From NCBI RefSeq assembly GCF_902459465.1, contig NC_047080.1, positions 12,188,866 through 12,252,865 of the forward strand: DNA of 64,000 nucleotides, in the 5' to 3' direction. Origin of the DNA: Asterias rubens. Taxonomy: Eukaryota > Echinodermata > Asteroidea > Forcipulatida > Asteriidae. The translations under genes were made by a program, and so were the position numbers. A model generated the notes under the pieces. It worked only from the letters and a program-made list of their open reading frames with translations. It had not been told where the DNA came from and made no database searches. This document shows positions 24,562-37,959 of the stretch, in pieces. The first letter of the stretch is position 1, and every line of letters begins with the position of its first letter.

Positions 24562-27002
24562 GATGATTTTTATGTCAAGGGAATTCGGTAGACTCTAACA
24601 AGGAGATATAAACACCAAACTTTCAACAGCCATTCTCTCTCAAACAAAAACATTGGCTTAACGCCCACGTTTTGACCTTACGGCCACAGTTTGTCTTTAT
24701 AAAATGTAGCTCTACGGTAAACCATGACGCAAGATGTGCATCATTATTAAATGCTCATACAACATATATCAGGACGGTGACTACAAATAAATAACTCCGA
24801 AATACTGAGAGTTTTCAAAGTGAAAATAAAATCACATTACAGTCACCAATTACTGCTGCTTATTTTGTTCACAGCCCGATATGAACCTACACACAATCGC
24901 TCACACCCCCTTAGACTACTTGCATTATGACACCACAAGCCCCAAAAGTCCACTCATTGGTGTCAATGAAGAGCTATCATTGGATCTAATTATATCCGTC
25001 ATTATCATTAGAAGTACCTTAGCTCCTTGTTATTCCACTTCCAGTCTAACAAGTGCACAACCAAGTTGCATCCACGACCGCATAAAGAAACAAACGGAGA
25101 AATACGAACCAAGTTTAATATGGTTTTTGTGGTTTATATAATAACATAATCTTCTCGAGTCCCACAGGAATTTTTCCCTCACAAGTTGAAACCGAGACGT
25201 AAACTATGAGAAGAGCCTACGACTATTATAGCACTCCGCGCCCTGGGGTTGACTTCAGCATGCATTCACTGAAGGTTACATGGAGGGCGAACCCCATGGG
25301 GCGCTGCTTTTATACCAGCCGATCTTTGCACTGTGGTTTCAGTTCAAATAAAATCACTACAATATGTGATGGACCTTTCAATAATGTAAACTTGAATGAA
25401 GTTGAGTCATTGGGGGAAAACGGTTCATCGTGAGCAAGCTGGCTTGTTGTCTTGATGTTGCTACCACATTCATAACTTTACTCGTATTCTTCAGAGAGAA
25501 AAGACCAACACACACAACGTTGTATATTGTCTATCTGTTGTACTAGTATTCCCATAGAAGGAATCAGTCAATCAGCTCAAAAGTTACATCCCTTTATGTC
25601 TGAGAAGGAACAAGACAATGTGTGCCTTAATTTCCATTAAAGCGGCACTACTGTGTTCTGAAAGTTTGCAAAATGTTCAGAGTAAATTAAAAAATGTTAG
25701 CCAATAAAATTGCCAGGCTGAACTTCGTAGCTAGCACAAGCGCTAAAAGCACACAATGGAACCATGCTGATGCAAGTAGAATCAGATACCGAGACCGATA
25801 CAAAGACAGAATTCCAGACCAGAATCTTGAGGGGGGATATTACGGGCAATCAGAGGACACCTCGGGGCCTCTGAAGAAACAACAAACGGGGGGGGGGGGT
25901 ACTTGCAAAATGGTTTTAGAACCAGAAGCCGGTTTGAATCGAACCCGATGACAAACACATGTATTCCGCAAAGGTAAACAAAGCTCAATCAGTCAAAACA
26001 AAGTAAACGTGGAAACTAGAAAGCCGCTGACCCTAATAACCGCCTCAATCTACACCCGTGTGGCACCCCTGTGTTAACTTTTGGCCCTTGTCCGGTACGT
26101 CAAATCAAAACACAACAAGAGCATTCGAAATATAGTTGAAGCATTGATCTATGGTTGAAGAGTTTAGCAAATAAACATATCAATTCAATGCACACACTTG
26201 AAAAATGAATTTGAAGACAATGTGTCTGAGAGATTTACATTATGTGATTCTCAAAACCATTAATTACAATGTCAATGGAATAATGACATTGCTTGGCCAA
26301 GGCTCGAGCCTGCCTGGACCGGATACAGTCAAACCAGCTAGGCATTCCGAAACTGAAGGTATATCTTATACTCATTTTATGCTTCAAAACTCCAAGTTTG
26401 GGTATTATTATTGATCATAAAATCAAACTGTAATTGTCCATCAGTAAATATGAAAAGGTCTTGTACAAACACTTCTCAAATAACTGATACATGCTCGAAT
26501 TCGCGGCCATAAAGAAAACATAGCCAAATACGCGGGAAGATCGCGCCAACTTTTTACAGACCTGCAAAATATGAACACGTGTCCGAACAAGCCGCGTGGA
26601 GTTGGGACAAGATAATTATGATTTACTGCTGCGGCTGCCTCAAGTCGTCAAAGAATTATTCGATTATCGCATACTATGTAACATACATATACCGATATCC
26701 TTATACCATCTGCAGCATGGTCCGATGGTCCCAAGGTCTTTATGATGATCTTAAAACCATTCTACTGATCTCCAAGGTTTTTTGCTACTGTTTTAAAATG
26801 TTAGGCCCACAAAATGCCCCTCCGGTATTGGTGGACAGGTCTAGGCCCATATATGGTTATAATACTTCACTGTTTTGAGTACCTTTATTAGAAATAAGTC
26901 CTTTAGTACCAATATGCCCCTCAACGCCCCACAAAAAAGACCCACAAAAATACAAGAAACTAACAAAACTCCCCAAAAATTAAACAAACAAATCCCAGCC
27001 CA

Positions 27003-27118
27003 ACACCACCACCACCAACAACAACAACACCACCAGCAGCAGCAACAGCAACAGCAACATAATCAAAAAAAAAAAAACCAGAACATCAACAACAACAACG
27101 GTTACACAACAGCAACAC
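27003..27118. repeat. CAN-repeat low-complexity tract
   Basis: Mixed CAC, CAA and CAG trinucleotides followed by A-rich sequence. It opens a His/Gln/Asn-rich plus-strand ORF that has no flanking splice or start evidence. Confidence 0.8.
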
Positions 27119-30100
27119 AAATTTAATGCTCTTTTTTCAATACTCCAAATGGCGCATTTCCCTCACATCTGCATTATATTTTTTAAATTTCTCTTTCAAA
27201 TAATTCTCTTCTTCAGATAGGTCTTCATAAAACAAACTAGACCTGAATCCCCTACGATATATGATTTCCGCATCCAGTTTTCCCACCGTGTTAATACAAT
27301 GAGACCATGGAGGAAGAAAACAGAGATACCATCAAAGTTTTGCATTCACGCTGAGTTCAGCCCACTCGAAGTACGCGACACCCGACATACTTCACGTATC
27401 ATCATCGCCCAACAATTTTCATACAACCCCAAACCTTAACCAATGTGATGAAACCAACGAGAAAGCCCAGACCGAAGTGTCAACAGTATCAATTTCTATA
27501 GACACCACAGGTCATTTTCACTGTTTATGATTATGATTTACAAGATGCAAGGGATTGCACAATATTTAAGGGGACAAGGTCGGGGGGGTTGCTGGCACCT
27601 AGCCACCATGCTCGTAGACAAGTGAACTCAACGATACAACACGAGGTCTCATTCAGAACTGAGCAGGATGTAATGCACTTTTAATAGGTCTATCAGTTTT
27701 TCACTCTCTAGAGAGAAGAAAAGGTTCTCGTTAAAGTGAGACTGAAGTTTGTTTTATTTTTACAAAATCACAATGACCTCAAAACGTATGCATTAATGAA
27801 AATATCTTCACAACTGGTGCATAATTTCCATCAAATGCAAAAGTTGAATCTCGTGTCATTGTGAAACTTGAAACAGGTCACATGTTCAAATTGCTGCTGC
27901 TTCTTTCCCACATTTTTGCTCGACAAAATCAGTTTATTGTTCTCTGCATCAGCTCTCGTTCACTCAGCAATTTAGCTGGTTATGTTCTCGCTAAGCATCA
28001 TTTATTAGTGCTCAGCAATTTTGAGAGCTTCATGAATTGGAGCTGCTTCAGCACAAATAGTCAGAGCATGGAGAGCTAATCACAACAAAATTATGGTAGG
28101 CAAGCAGTGCCTTGAAATTGAGCACCGAACTATCTACACGAGACTGAAGACAGTAATTGGACTTTCCCCTTAGGCCATAATGAAATACCTCATTAAAGAG
28201 ATTAAAGCAGCACTGAACGTAACACCTGTGTATTGATAGGACTGTATACCGGTGTCTGGTACCAGACTACCAGCTGTTACTGTGACCTTATATAAGGACG
28301 CTGGTCCTAGCACCCATTCCCCTTATTATCCCTGTTATAATCTCAGACGAATTTACCAATCGAGACCAGCCATTTAGCCCATCGACATCACCATAATTAG
28401 TGTTTATTGGCGCAAACTGAAACCACCAATGTTGCCTGTCAGTTCAGTTAATCTGAAAACGTACAAGTTTCACTGCTGTCTTATTTGTCTTTTTTTCGGC
28501 GTGGACTCTGGTGTGGACCCAAACGGGAGCGAACTCCGATAGGGGAAGAATGTTACGTGTTATCCAGCCAAGCACAGCTTGCTTCTATGTCGCCCAGGGG
28601 CCAGGTCTCAGCAAGTCCGATGACATGCGCCTCAGAGTCTCAAAGATCTCCAGGAGAACAGAAGTCAAGGAAGCTTTTCGCCAGTAGGCCTGTACGTACT
28701 TTTTTTTATGACTCTAGATGGACCACGTCAACAGAAAACCAGGACCAGTAAAAGCAAGCCCCCACAATGGTGTTTTACGAGGGGTAGATGTCATGATGCA
28801 GTAAATCGCACTGCACAACATGGACTGTCTACCCTACCGGCACACGACAAAGTCGACTCTGTGTACAGCCGAGTCGCAAGCCGCTCCCAGGGGCTTTATT
28901 TCCAGCAATTTTTGCTGATGCGAGCCTAAATTTCCCCACGAAAGCCCATGCCACATGCCTGCACTTTAGAAGAACAACGAAGAGGAAAAAACCCAAAGTA
29001 ATTACATTATGTTGTATTACGGTGACTAAAAATAGCTGGTAGGGTGACTGTATGGGAGTTGGGCTGAAGGAAACCCTTAATTAGTGTCAATGACTCCAGA
29101 CAATAGTGTTTTAACACTTGATAATGGGGTAAATCCCTTGGCACATCAAGACTAGTCCTCGCACTTGACAAATGCATCCTTGTAATTTGTATTACATATT
29201 GTGCACAGTTAACAAATATAATTATTTATACCCGTTAATTATGATTTGTGGTCTAACTTTGCACCAATCCAAACTGTGTTATTTCTAAACAATATCACTC
29301 ACTATGAACATAGAGGAAGGACAGAAGGAAGATCACTACACTAGAAACAATATAAGATAAAAAGGATAGATAGTCAAGTTTTCCTTTTTGGTAAGTTTCA
29401 AAACGAGAACTCCAAACATGCAATGAATTGATAGACCATGGGGTAGACATAGAAAGTCTAGCTCAAGGGCCAGGTTTAACGATGTGACAGTAACTCGTAA
29501 ATTAACCCGCTGACAACTCTCTGAACTTATCAACCACAAACAACCACATCAACCAATGGAGGACAGAATAAAACCAAAACACACGCCACTCACAAACTAA
29601 CAAAAACACAATCTACACGTGTGAGATAATGAACAGGAAAAGGTGTACACTTTACCAACGTCCTCCCGTAGTCACTGATCTCATCCTGTCCAAAGCTCCC
29701 CCGCATACTATTTTTTGCCTTCACGGGAGATATACCTCTTCTCGGACGTTCTTTCGGTGTTTTTATTATTTAAAAATATGTCCTGTACGTGGAGTTTTCA
29801 TCGAGTCAGGGGCAATTTTTAGGCGCCAACTTCCATAAAATCCCGTTCTCCAGTTCTGGCGGCAGCTTCGATTAAATTCCTCCCTTGTAGTTGAAGCGAG
29901 CATACGGCACCAGACTCAACCTCCACTGCGAATCATCATAATTCCATGTTATGCAATTCATTTAGGGGGAGACCAAGTAAAAAACGAGGTGGGACACAAG
30001 CTCTATGGTGGATGGACACACGGCTACGTTGTCACGCACTCCGTGTAGTAAGAGCAGTCACCTACAACTAAACGGCACAGTAGAGGAACTCAAATTGAAG

Positions 30101-31384
30101 GTCCCCTTTCTGCACGGTGGTCAACGTGGCTGTGGAGTGAGTGTTGTGAATTTAGAAACAGTTGCCTCTCAGTTGGGTTCTTCCTGACTGAGTCTGGCGA
30201 GCTTTTTACCCATCTCGCAACCCTTTATCGCCCGATGACAATAGGTGAAGGTAACTAACTTGTGAGTTACTCCGAAGAGGTGTGCGCTTCGGAGTATGAA
30301 AATACTCGCTGAGTTGTTACTAAAGAGTTGTCTCTTTTTTGAAGCAGACGGGACAAGCTGCTGCGATGCAAGAGGGCATTCTCCACCACCTCAAGTCAGT
30401 CCTGCGCTCGGGCCACACGTTGCAGACACATGGCACAGCAGTCGGTGTTTTTTCCTCTTTTTTAACTTTCCCTTTTTTTTTCTTCTTCTCGTACTCCTCT
30501 CCCTTCCTGTAGCGTCCCGTCACCAGCGAAGTCAGCAGTCGCGACGTGGGGGTCAAAGGTCATCAAGAGCGAGTGTCTCACACAACAAGCAAGCGGCAGA
30601 CACAATCAACCAATCAGAAGCGACGACGGACACTTTGCGTCATCATCATTCTCTATTACCCAACGGGTACAGCGGAAATGTTTAATAGCGTGGCTTTACC
30701 CGGGGGTTAAAACTCCGAATTAATATGTCATAGCAGCAATCCGGTCAGCCGGCTTGAAGGCATGGAGGTAGTTCTACATCCATGATCTAGGCAAATATTA
30801 TTAGATCGCGAGAATATAATCAACAAAACAAACATAATACAAGACATTGTGCCTCTTTTCACTGACATTGGGTAATACAAACAACCAAGTAAATACGACA
30901 TATAAAGCCATTCCAGGTCGCACATCATTTTTCCTCTGGTAAGGGGCACTGTGCTATTTTTGTATTGGAACTTTGGACGGGCAAGCACCACAGCAAAAGC
31001 ACAGGGCACCACGGCAATTGCTGTGGGGGTATTTCGAGGCCTGCCAATTCGGATAGAGCGTTTTCAAAAGGTTCCCAATTTAGTCCTTGTTCTGGTTTGT
31101 CAGCCGACACTCATCGTTGTTATATCTCTTAATTGGTGACTGTCAACCAGAGTTCACTGTCCACACTACGGCAAGTCCAACCTTTCTCCATGGTCCAACC
31201 TCGTATTCCGCTGCAAACAGAGTCCAGCCTCGGCATTCAGTGAAAGCAAACAAAAAAGTTGCTATGATTTTGTGCCCAGAATTACCTTGGCATCACAGCG
31301 ATTTTGAGAAGGGCAGCGGGAAAATATCAAATTTTTCCTTGTTTTTGTGTTTTCGTTTGCTGAATCCACTTTAGATGATTGGTA

Positions 31385-31530
31385 GCCTTCGAGAAAGACT
31401 CTGCTAAAGTCGAAACGTCAGGCCGTTAACCATTTCTTGCACTTACATGTACAGCTTTATGGTATATCATATGTCATGTTGGTTGGTAATCAATTTGCAA
31501 CAGTTAATTCTATTTTCTCATAAGGCCAAG
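31385..31530 (+). repeat. Dispersed repeat with GTCGAAACGTCAGGCC motif
   Basis: TTCGAGAAAGACTCTGCTAA, then AGTCGAAACGTCAGGCCGTT, ending near GCAACAGTTAATTCTATTTT. The same blocks recur at 42647-42812 in a YJU2 intron. Confidence 0.6.
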
Positions 31531-31619
31531 GGAATGAATTGCAAAAAGTCCGCGTTAACAAGACGTGTTTTTATGGCATAAACACTGAATTGGATAAATC
31601 AAACATGAAGTATTGATCC

Positions 31620-31832
31620 TTAAAGACAGTGGACACAATTGGTAATTACTCAAAATAATTATTATCATACAACCTTTCTTGATTATAAGCAATGGAGAGC
31701 TGTTGACAGTATAGAACATTGTGAGAAAAAGCTCCCTCTGAAGTAACGTAGTTTTCGAGAAAGAAGTAATTTTCGACGAATTTGATTTCATGACCTCAAC
31801 TCGAAATCAAGCATATGAAAGCACACAACTTT
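31620..31832. mobile_element. Terminal-inverted-repeat element (family A), right-truncated
   Basis: Starts TTAAAGACAGTGGACACAAT and shares the left half of the family, including GAGAAAAAGCTCCCTCTGAA. It breaks off after AGCACACAACTTT. Intergenic copy. Confidence 0.75.
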
Positions 31833-32616
31833 GACAACATTAATTTGTTATACTGATTTCGGAGACTCAACTTTTGAAACGCGTTGCAAAGTGCACCGTA
31901 CCAAAGGCAGCAACGGTGGACAATAACTATATAGCAGCGTGACAGAAAATAGCCAAATGGATACGTAATCTAGTACAAAACAAATATTCACTTACTATAT
32001 TTTGAAATTACAGAAGATAATGTAACAAGTAGGACATCTAAAAGTAGGTTTTCTATTTCAGCCAATCAAAATAAATAAATTGAACTCCGTATGTCCAATG
32101 CATCCCTGGTGGACTATTTCAAATGAAACAGCCGCCATGTATGTAAACATTATTAAGTATTTTTAATACAAATTCTGTATTGCAGAGAAAAAGAAGAACA
32201 AAATTGTAGCAATGCGGTTTGAAGTATCGACGACGTACGCTGAGCAATGTCTGTCGACATCTCAACTCGACATCAAAGCCAGGGTGGGTTTGCGACGGTA
32301 TGTATCCCCGGCCTGCCTGCAGTTCTATCTAGCGGCACGGTGAATAAAAACATATCCCTCGAGTCTTGTTACCCAAATTTGTTATTCCAAGATTTTATCG
32401 GCTGTTCTGTTCAAGCTGTAAAAACATATCATTGTTACATTTAGTCATGGATGTCTTTTACTTCTGATATTCAACAAGTTTCAAATGTTGGGGTCGTTGT
32501 AGCCGGCGATTGATGCGTACACTAAAGGTAGGCATTATATTACACAATCTAAAAACTCCTGGGTTATCCAGATTCCGGGTTCCATCAGGAGATCTAATAC
32601 ATCAGGAAACCTATAC

Positions 32617-32790
32617 ATGGGTCAATCTGACCCGTTTAACCCAAATCTGCGTCAGTTTGACACATATCTGAGTCAGTTTGACCCATTTCTTGATCAGTTA
32701 CTTATTTATGAGTCAGTTGACACAGATTCTGGGATGCTGACCCATGAATGGGTCAGTCCACACAGGAATCAGAATCCAGGTCAATTCTGA
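32617..32790. repeat. Degenerate array of GTCAnnnTGAC dyads
   Basis: Several copies of a palindrome of the form GGGTCA-NNN-TGACCC occur at about 20-base spacing or multiples of it: 32619-32633 (perfect), 32651-32661, 32672-32684, 32712-32721 and about 32776-32790. It looks like a decayed minisatellite. The core matches the nuclear-receptor inverted-repeat-3 site, but function is unproven. Confidence 0.6.
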
Positions 32791-33583
32791 CCAGGGAGTG
32801 TTCAGGATGTCAAACTACGATAGAATAAAGGCGGTTTTCATTTGGCTCCCAACGTGAACTACTGTCTCCTGTGTAACAACATGATTATAAGAGATCGCAT
32901 GCACAGGTCAAAGGTCAATGACTCAGCTGCAACGTGTCTCAACCCAACCTACTTTTAGCATATTATTTAAAGGTGTGCCGTTGGGATGTCGACCTGGCTT
33001 TGAGGTAACAAATTATATCATTGGGTTACAATGCTGGGAGCAACAAAACTCGTCAAAAAACCCAACTGTTTGAGCCAGCGAGGTCACGCTCACAAGGTCG
33101 CAAAGTTGTTACATTGCGGCGCTGGGCTTTTTATTTTATCCCACGTACAGTGGTAATACCATAATGTTGTGCTATAATCCACGTTGTTGATTTTCAAGCA
33201 GTTGCAGTAATTGCTGAACTGTGTTTGGAGTCCCGTCTCAGTTTAAATTGAAGTTTAATATCATTACAGTCTAAAAACATCCGGGTCATATATTGATCCG
33301 AATCAGGATCCCTGACCCAACATCTAATCCAATCTAATCATTAAACCACATCTCAGCATAATAGGGACTATGGGAACTATCATTGGTTTTTTGGGTCGCT
33401 TTCGAGGAAGATACACCTGCCGTTGATTATAACATCTTTTAGGACTTAAAGGACCAGTTAAGTTCCGTATCCATAGACGTTCGTTAAAGGACGCACTGAT
33501 CCTAAGTTACGGGACGAGCTACTCGTCCTAGCATGGTCCTAGTAACCTGAGATTCGGCGTTTCGTGGAATCGGCTGCAGCAGG

Positions 33584-33960
33584 TTAAAGGCAGTGGACAC
33601 TAATGGTAATTACTCAAAACAATTATTAGCAGAAAAAACCTCAATTGTTAACGAGTAATGGGGAGCTGTTGATGGTATAAAACATTGTGAGAAACGGCTC
33701 CCTGTGAAGTAATGTAGTTTTCGAGAAAAGTAATTTTCCACGAATTTGATTTCGAGATATCAGAATTAGATTTTGAGGTCTCGGAATCAAGCATCTGAAA
33801 GCACACAACTTAGTGTTACAAGTGGTTTTTTTTCTTTCATTATTATAACTGAGTTCAATTTTTCACAGGTTTGTTATTTTCTGCATAATTATGTTGAGAT
33901 ACACCAAGTGAGAAGACTGGTCTTTGAAAATTACAAATAGTGTCAAGTATTTTTTTTAAA
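33584..33960. mobile_element. Terminal-inverted-repeat element (family A), near full length
   Basis: About 375 bases starting TTAAAGGCAGTGGACACTAA. The right end, TACAAATAGTGTCAAGTATT, is diverged. It includes the family's internal blocks GAGAAACGGCTCCCTGTGAA and TTTCGAGAAAAGTAATTTTC. Intergenic copy. Confidence 0.8.
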
Positions 33961-34526
33961 CAATCTTATGAACAAACCAAGCACGTACGACCGCGAAATG
34001 TCACCGTGGGTAATTGTGGCCGCTTACCTACGTGACTTCCTTGCGATTTCAGGTTTATAGAAGGTGCGAAACGCAGTGGATGCCTAATTTCTGCGGTTGT
34101 TTTGAAATTCACGAGTCCGTGATTTCACGATTGAACTGACAACAAGCTGTAATGTATGTAACTGAAATAGTTTCGTCTGAAGGGAGGCCATATTCAAGAA
34201 AACTGCATCGAAAACCTTACAACAAATGTTAAAACCCACAACAGCTGAATTTGGTTGTTACAACAAAACAGGGCAATAACCTATGGCTACTGTTACGTGC
34301 TTCAACTGCGCATGTTTTTCAGTATTTCCTCCCGACCCACCACACAACGGATTAAGTTTTCACAGGTTTGCTATTTCATGGTTGATCAAATGAAACTTGA
34401 ACACTGCCCACGTCTATTTTTATCAATTCCTGTAGAACACCTTTAAGCTTCATTACTTCATGGAAAATAATGACATTGCGTTTTGTGGTCCTTAGCAAAT
34501 GATACATCTGTAGGAACAATACTTGA

Positions 34527-34690
34527 CCTGACCTGAAGGCGATCAAAACATACTGATCGAAACGTCGCGTTGTCAACCACCGTTTTTTCAGCACTACTCA
34601 AAAGAGATTTACACATGGTGCTACCGCAAACCTCAACCAATAATACTTCCACCATGCAAAGTTTCAAATCCTTAATATTTAACTGACCCA
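34527..34690 (-). repeat. Dispersed hairpin repeat with GACGTTTCGA motif
   Basis: On the minus strand the order is AGGATTTGAAACTTTGCATG, AGGTTTGCGGTAGCACCATG, then CGACGTTTCGATCAGTATG. The same order of blocks occurs in plus sense at 40183-40262 and in part at 45900-45975. Confidence 0.6.
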
Positions 34691-36430
34691 TACTCCGTTT
34701 ATTTGTCACTGTACATGGGAATAATTTGACTCCCAACTGAAACTGACCTCAAAAGAACTCATAGTACAGTTCGCTACGTTGACACACTCATAATTCATGC
34801 CCTTTGCTTTCTCTCCCAGTTGGCTGTACAGACGGTCATAATTCTCCAGACGATTAGTGCCACTAGCGGCTTAAATTTATTCCAAATAGTCAGTGACTAA
34901 AACATCAACCTATTTTTTAAAATAATGACAATATACCAAGACTGCACCATTTATTTCAACAAATCAAGAAATGGCTCTTTTGCAAAACAAAATGGTGGTG
35001 CAGCAGGACATGGCTGGCTGGTAACCGCCAGAGTAACATTGAACAACGCCGTGTCAGTGGCAAAATGAGATTATGTCCCCTCAAACGGCGAATTTGTGCG
35101 GAAACTTCGTCTGATGGCGCCCTCTTTTGAATAAACTTCATTCGGCCACAGGAAGGGGGACATACAGACACACATGGGGACAAAAATCCCCTCGGAGTTA
35201 ATACGCCCTTTTCGAAACCCTGGCTAAGGGCTTGGGCTACGGCTAAAACTCCTTCCACCTGTTTGGAGGCCCATACCGAAAGCACACATTTTCACATTAA
35301 CCGATGGAGCCCAAAGCCAGAGCCAAAATTCAAACCGTAGTCTCGAAAACGCCCATCACATTGTCCAACGTTTGTCACGTCCCCAGTATCACATAATATA
35401 AGAATTACGTGAATACTGATTATCAGTTTGAGAGAGGGTCACCACCTATTTTGATCTTCTAACCACAAAGAAACCAATAGTTGCAAACTCTTCCATGAAA
35501 AGAACAGAGTGGTCGAACCTTCATAACGTCCAAAAACAAAAAACATACTTTGAGAACACCGATCTAAATAACTATTTATTTTATAATCAAATTTAATTCA
35601 ACAATATACCACGCACGAGCTAACCCCCCTGATGCAAAACTGTAATTGCTTCGCCAGAAGTGTACTCACACAGCACAAAAAAACTCAACACATAACACGC
35701 AAACAGTATTACAATAAGTAACAATGGTCGAAATGGGAATACATTTTTTTTCTTCAATTTCAATGGATTTATTCTACAGCTGTTGGCAATTCTCATGGGT
35801 AACGCAGGGCTTACCACTCCAGCTTTGCACAAGGACCACTTTGCCAACTTAAAGTTCGCTTTCCTAAAAACAAACTTAGCGGCATGGTAGGAATGTTAAT
35901 CATAGGCCTCTACATGATTATATACAAACACAATTTCTACCATTTAATGGAGTTTCTTCTCGGTACTTTGTCAAGACTAATTATAAAACTGTAAATTCCT
36001 TGTAAACGTTGTGACTTGTTTTCACTTTTCTCACCTAATGTTATAATGATTTAATGTATGATTGGGGAAATGTGACAACAAACCATTGTCCACGGGATAA
36101 AAAAATATAAAATAAAATAAATATATAAAAAATAAAAATATATTATATACAAACACTGTGTTTTTTTGTTAACACAAAAGCATGCCGGAACACAATTTCA
36201 CTGTTTCGAAATGTACCAAAATGTACCCCCAGTAAAGAAAACCTCCATATTGTTCCAATTATAAAGTTACACATCCCATGATGTCTACTGTAGGTGGTAA
36301 TAATTAGGGTTTCAAGTAGCCACTGATGAAATCAATTAAAATAGTTTATTAGGAACAGCAGCTGAAATATGACACCAAGTGAGGGAGCCCTACAAAACTG
36401 TGAAGTGGGATTTCATATTGGGAAACCATC

Positions 36431-36501
36431 TGGGCCCAATTTAATACTGACTGGTAAAGCACAAAATTATCCTGCTAAGCAGCTTTATGAAATTTGGCCC
36501 C
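36431..36501. mobile_element. Short snapback element with GGGCCCAATTT ends
   Basis: TGGGCCCAATTTAATACTG and GCTTTATGAAATTTGGCCC are inverted ends of about 70 bases in total. Related sequence occurs at 43297-43458. Confidence 0.55.
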
Positions 36502-36540
36502 GTATTCCACTGAAACAAAATGTACAGTTTATTATACTAC

Positions 36541-36679
36541 TTGGGGGTTGAATAAAGAATTGACTAGAGTGTGATGTGAACCAACGAACTCCGGAGTGCC
36601 GGCGCTCTACCAACTAACTATCCAGCCCTACCCCCCTATGCTGACAGTGTCCCTCTTTTGTCAATATCTTTGTTTTTGG
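36541..36679 (-). mobile_element. tRNA-derived SINE, family 1
   Basis: Same order of blocks as the copy at 18691-18850: TTGGGGGTTGAATAAAGAAT, a tRNA-like head with GCCGGCGCTCTACCAAC and a TTTTGTCAATATCTTTG tail. The anticodon arm has a deletion, so it is a decayed copy. Confidence 0.7.
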
Positions 36680-37852
36680 TGTTTATTATTATACGAGTGA
36701 CCATGAATAGCTATTTACTAACATTAACAAACATCACAGGTATATTTTCCGTATTTCCCCGGCGCGCGTGTGATAACGTATTTATCTTCAAGCAAACTTG
36801 GCACGTGACCATAGAACACACAAGACGCAGGTAGTGATATTAGCCAGGCAATATAGGTTTTAATCACCACTCCGTTCTGCAAATCTGATTGGAGGATTAG
36901 CGCGTACTTGAAGATAACATTTATAATAGCGCTTCATGTGTTATAAATAGATTGTTGATACAGTTACGGAGCTATGTGAAACCATGATGAAACTATTGGC
37001 AGTATGTAACCTTGGGGCAAATCTATTTCTAATCAACATAGTTCGAAAGTAATTTTATATCAATTGAGGGCGCTAATACTATTTTCAATGGCCCCTGCAT
37101 TTTTTTGAACAGATAATTTTGTTTGCTTGAAAATAACCTTTTAAAAAAGCGGTTGTACCACGGTTCCAGACATAGCATTACAACTGCACTGGTGGTGTCC
37201 TTGACTACCGATGAGGCGACCTTTCACAAAATGGAAACAAAATTGAAAAAAATGCCTTGCCTTAGAAATTCAAACCAAAGTTTGGTATTCCCATTTCCTT
37301 CCTCCATGGTGTACCGCGCGCCATTGAGCTATGTTATTGTTATGTACGTGTGTTTTTGTTCATTTAAAAACCAGAACACTGTCGGCCATAGATCTTCGAG
37401 AGGGCAATGCAAGGAATGCAAGGACATTTTCTTTTTGCAAAGGGCACTTCCACTTGGAAACTTTTAAGTGGGCCAAAGGCCATGACTGTGTAATTCCAGG
37501 CCTTGTGGTAGCGTTCCAAATTCTGAAAACCAGTGTACATTCAGCCGACGAGTCAGTCACTTCATTTGTACCCAAGTTGACTTGTTGATGTTGTATTTTT
37601 GTAGGGGTAGTTGAATTGGAGTTGGCCAATTTGGTAATTAATAATTTTGTTCTTGAATAATAATTATGTGCGAACGAAGAAATTACATGGACAGTAAGTT
37701 AGATACAGCATACAGTAACTTCACAAAGACACACATTCTGTGGAAACAAATAACCATGGAGACTCACCACATTGCGTTGCATTGAAATGTCTTTTAGCTG
37801 TCACTGGATTTTTGAAACACGTGCATTCGTTGAACTTTCTGGTCGCCTTCTA

Positions 37853-37922
37853 AAGCGCCCTCAGTTGACAGAGTAAAATTCCTGTCAAAATTTGTTGATT
37901 CGTTATAGCGCCCTCTGTTGAA
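37853..37922 (+). promoter_or_regulatory. Two AGCGCCCTC(A/T)GTTGA motifs upstream of PSMB7
   Basis: AGCGCCCTCAGTTGA at 37854-37868 and AGCGCCCTCTGTTGA at 37907-37921 lie in the 110 bases before the PSMB7 start codon. The second matches most positions of the reverse CTCF core (RSYGCCMYCTRSTGG). The pairing and position suggest a promoter-proximal protein site. This is inference. Confidence 0.35.
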
Positions 37923-37959
37923 CTGGTAGCTAACTTAACACAATTTTTGCAAATTCAGC

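Larger units (their letters stand above)
20633..37959. other. Intergenic region between collagen and PSMB7
   Basis: About 17 kb with no recognised conserved gene. It should contain the first exon and promoter of the collagen gene (minus strand), but no start exon could be chosen with confidence. It holds microsatellites, several repeat families listed separately, a degenerate dyad cluster at 32617-32790, and one protein-like unassigned ORF at 24148-24468. The remaining ORFs look like chance ORFs. Confidence 0.6.

Noticed and set aside
26875..27126. Gln/His-rich plus-strand ORF
   Set aside because: Low-complexity CAN repeat with no start context, splice sites or flanking coding sequence.
28485..28929. 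Two overlapping plus ORFs in the intergenic region
   Set aside because: No recognisable motif and no splice partner. The two frames overlap, which argues for chance.
30296..30685. 129-codon plus ORF with a hydrophobic stretch
   Set aside because: The Phe/Leu run comes from a CT-rich simple tract. No family resemblance was seen.
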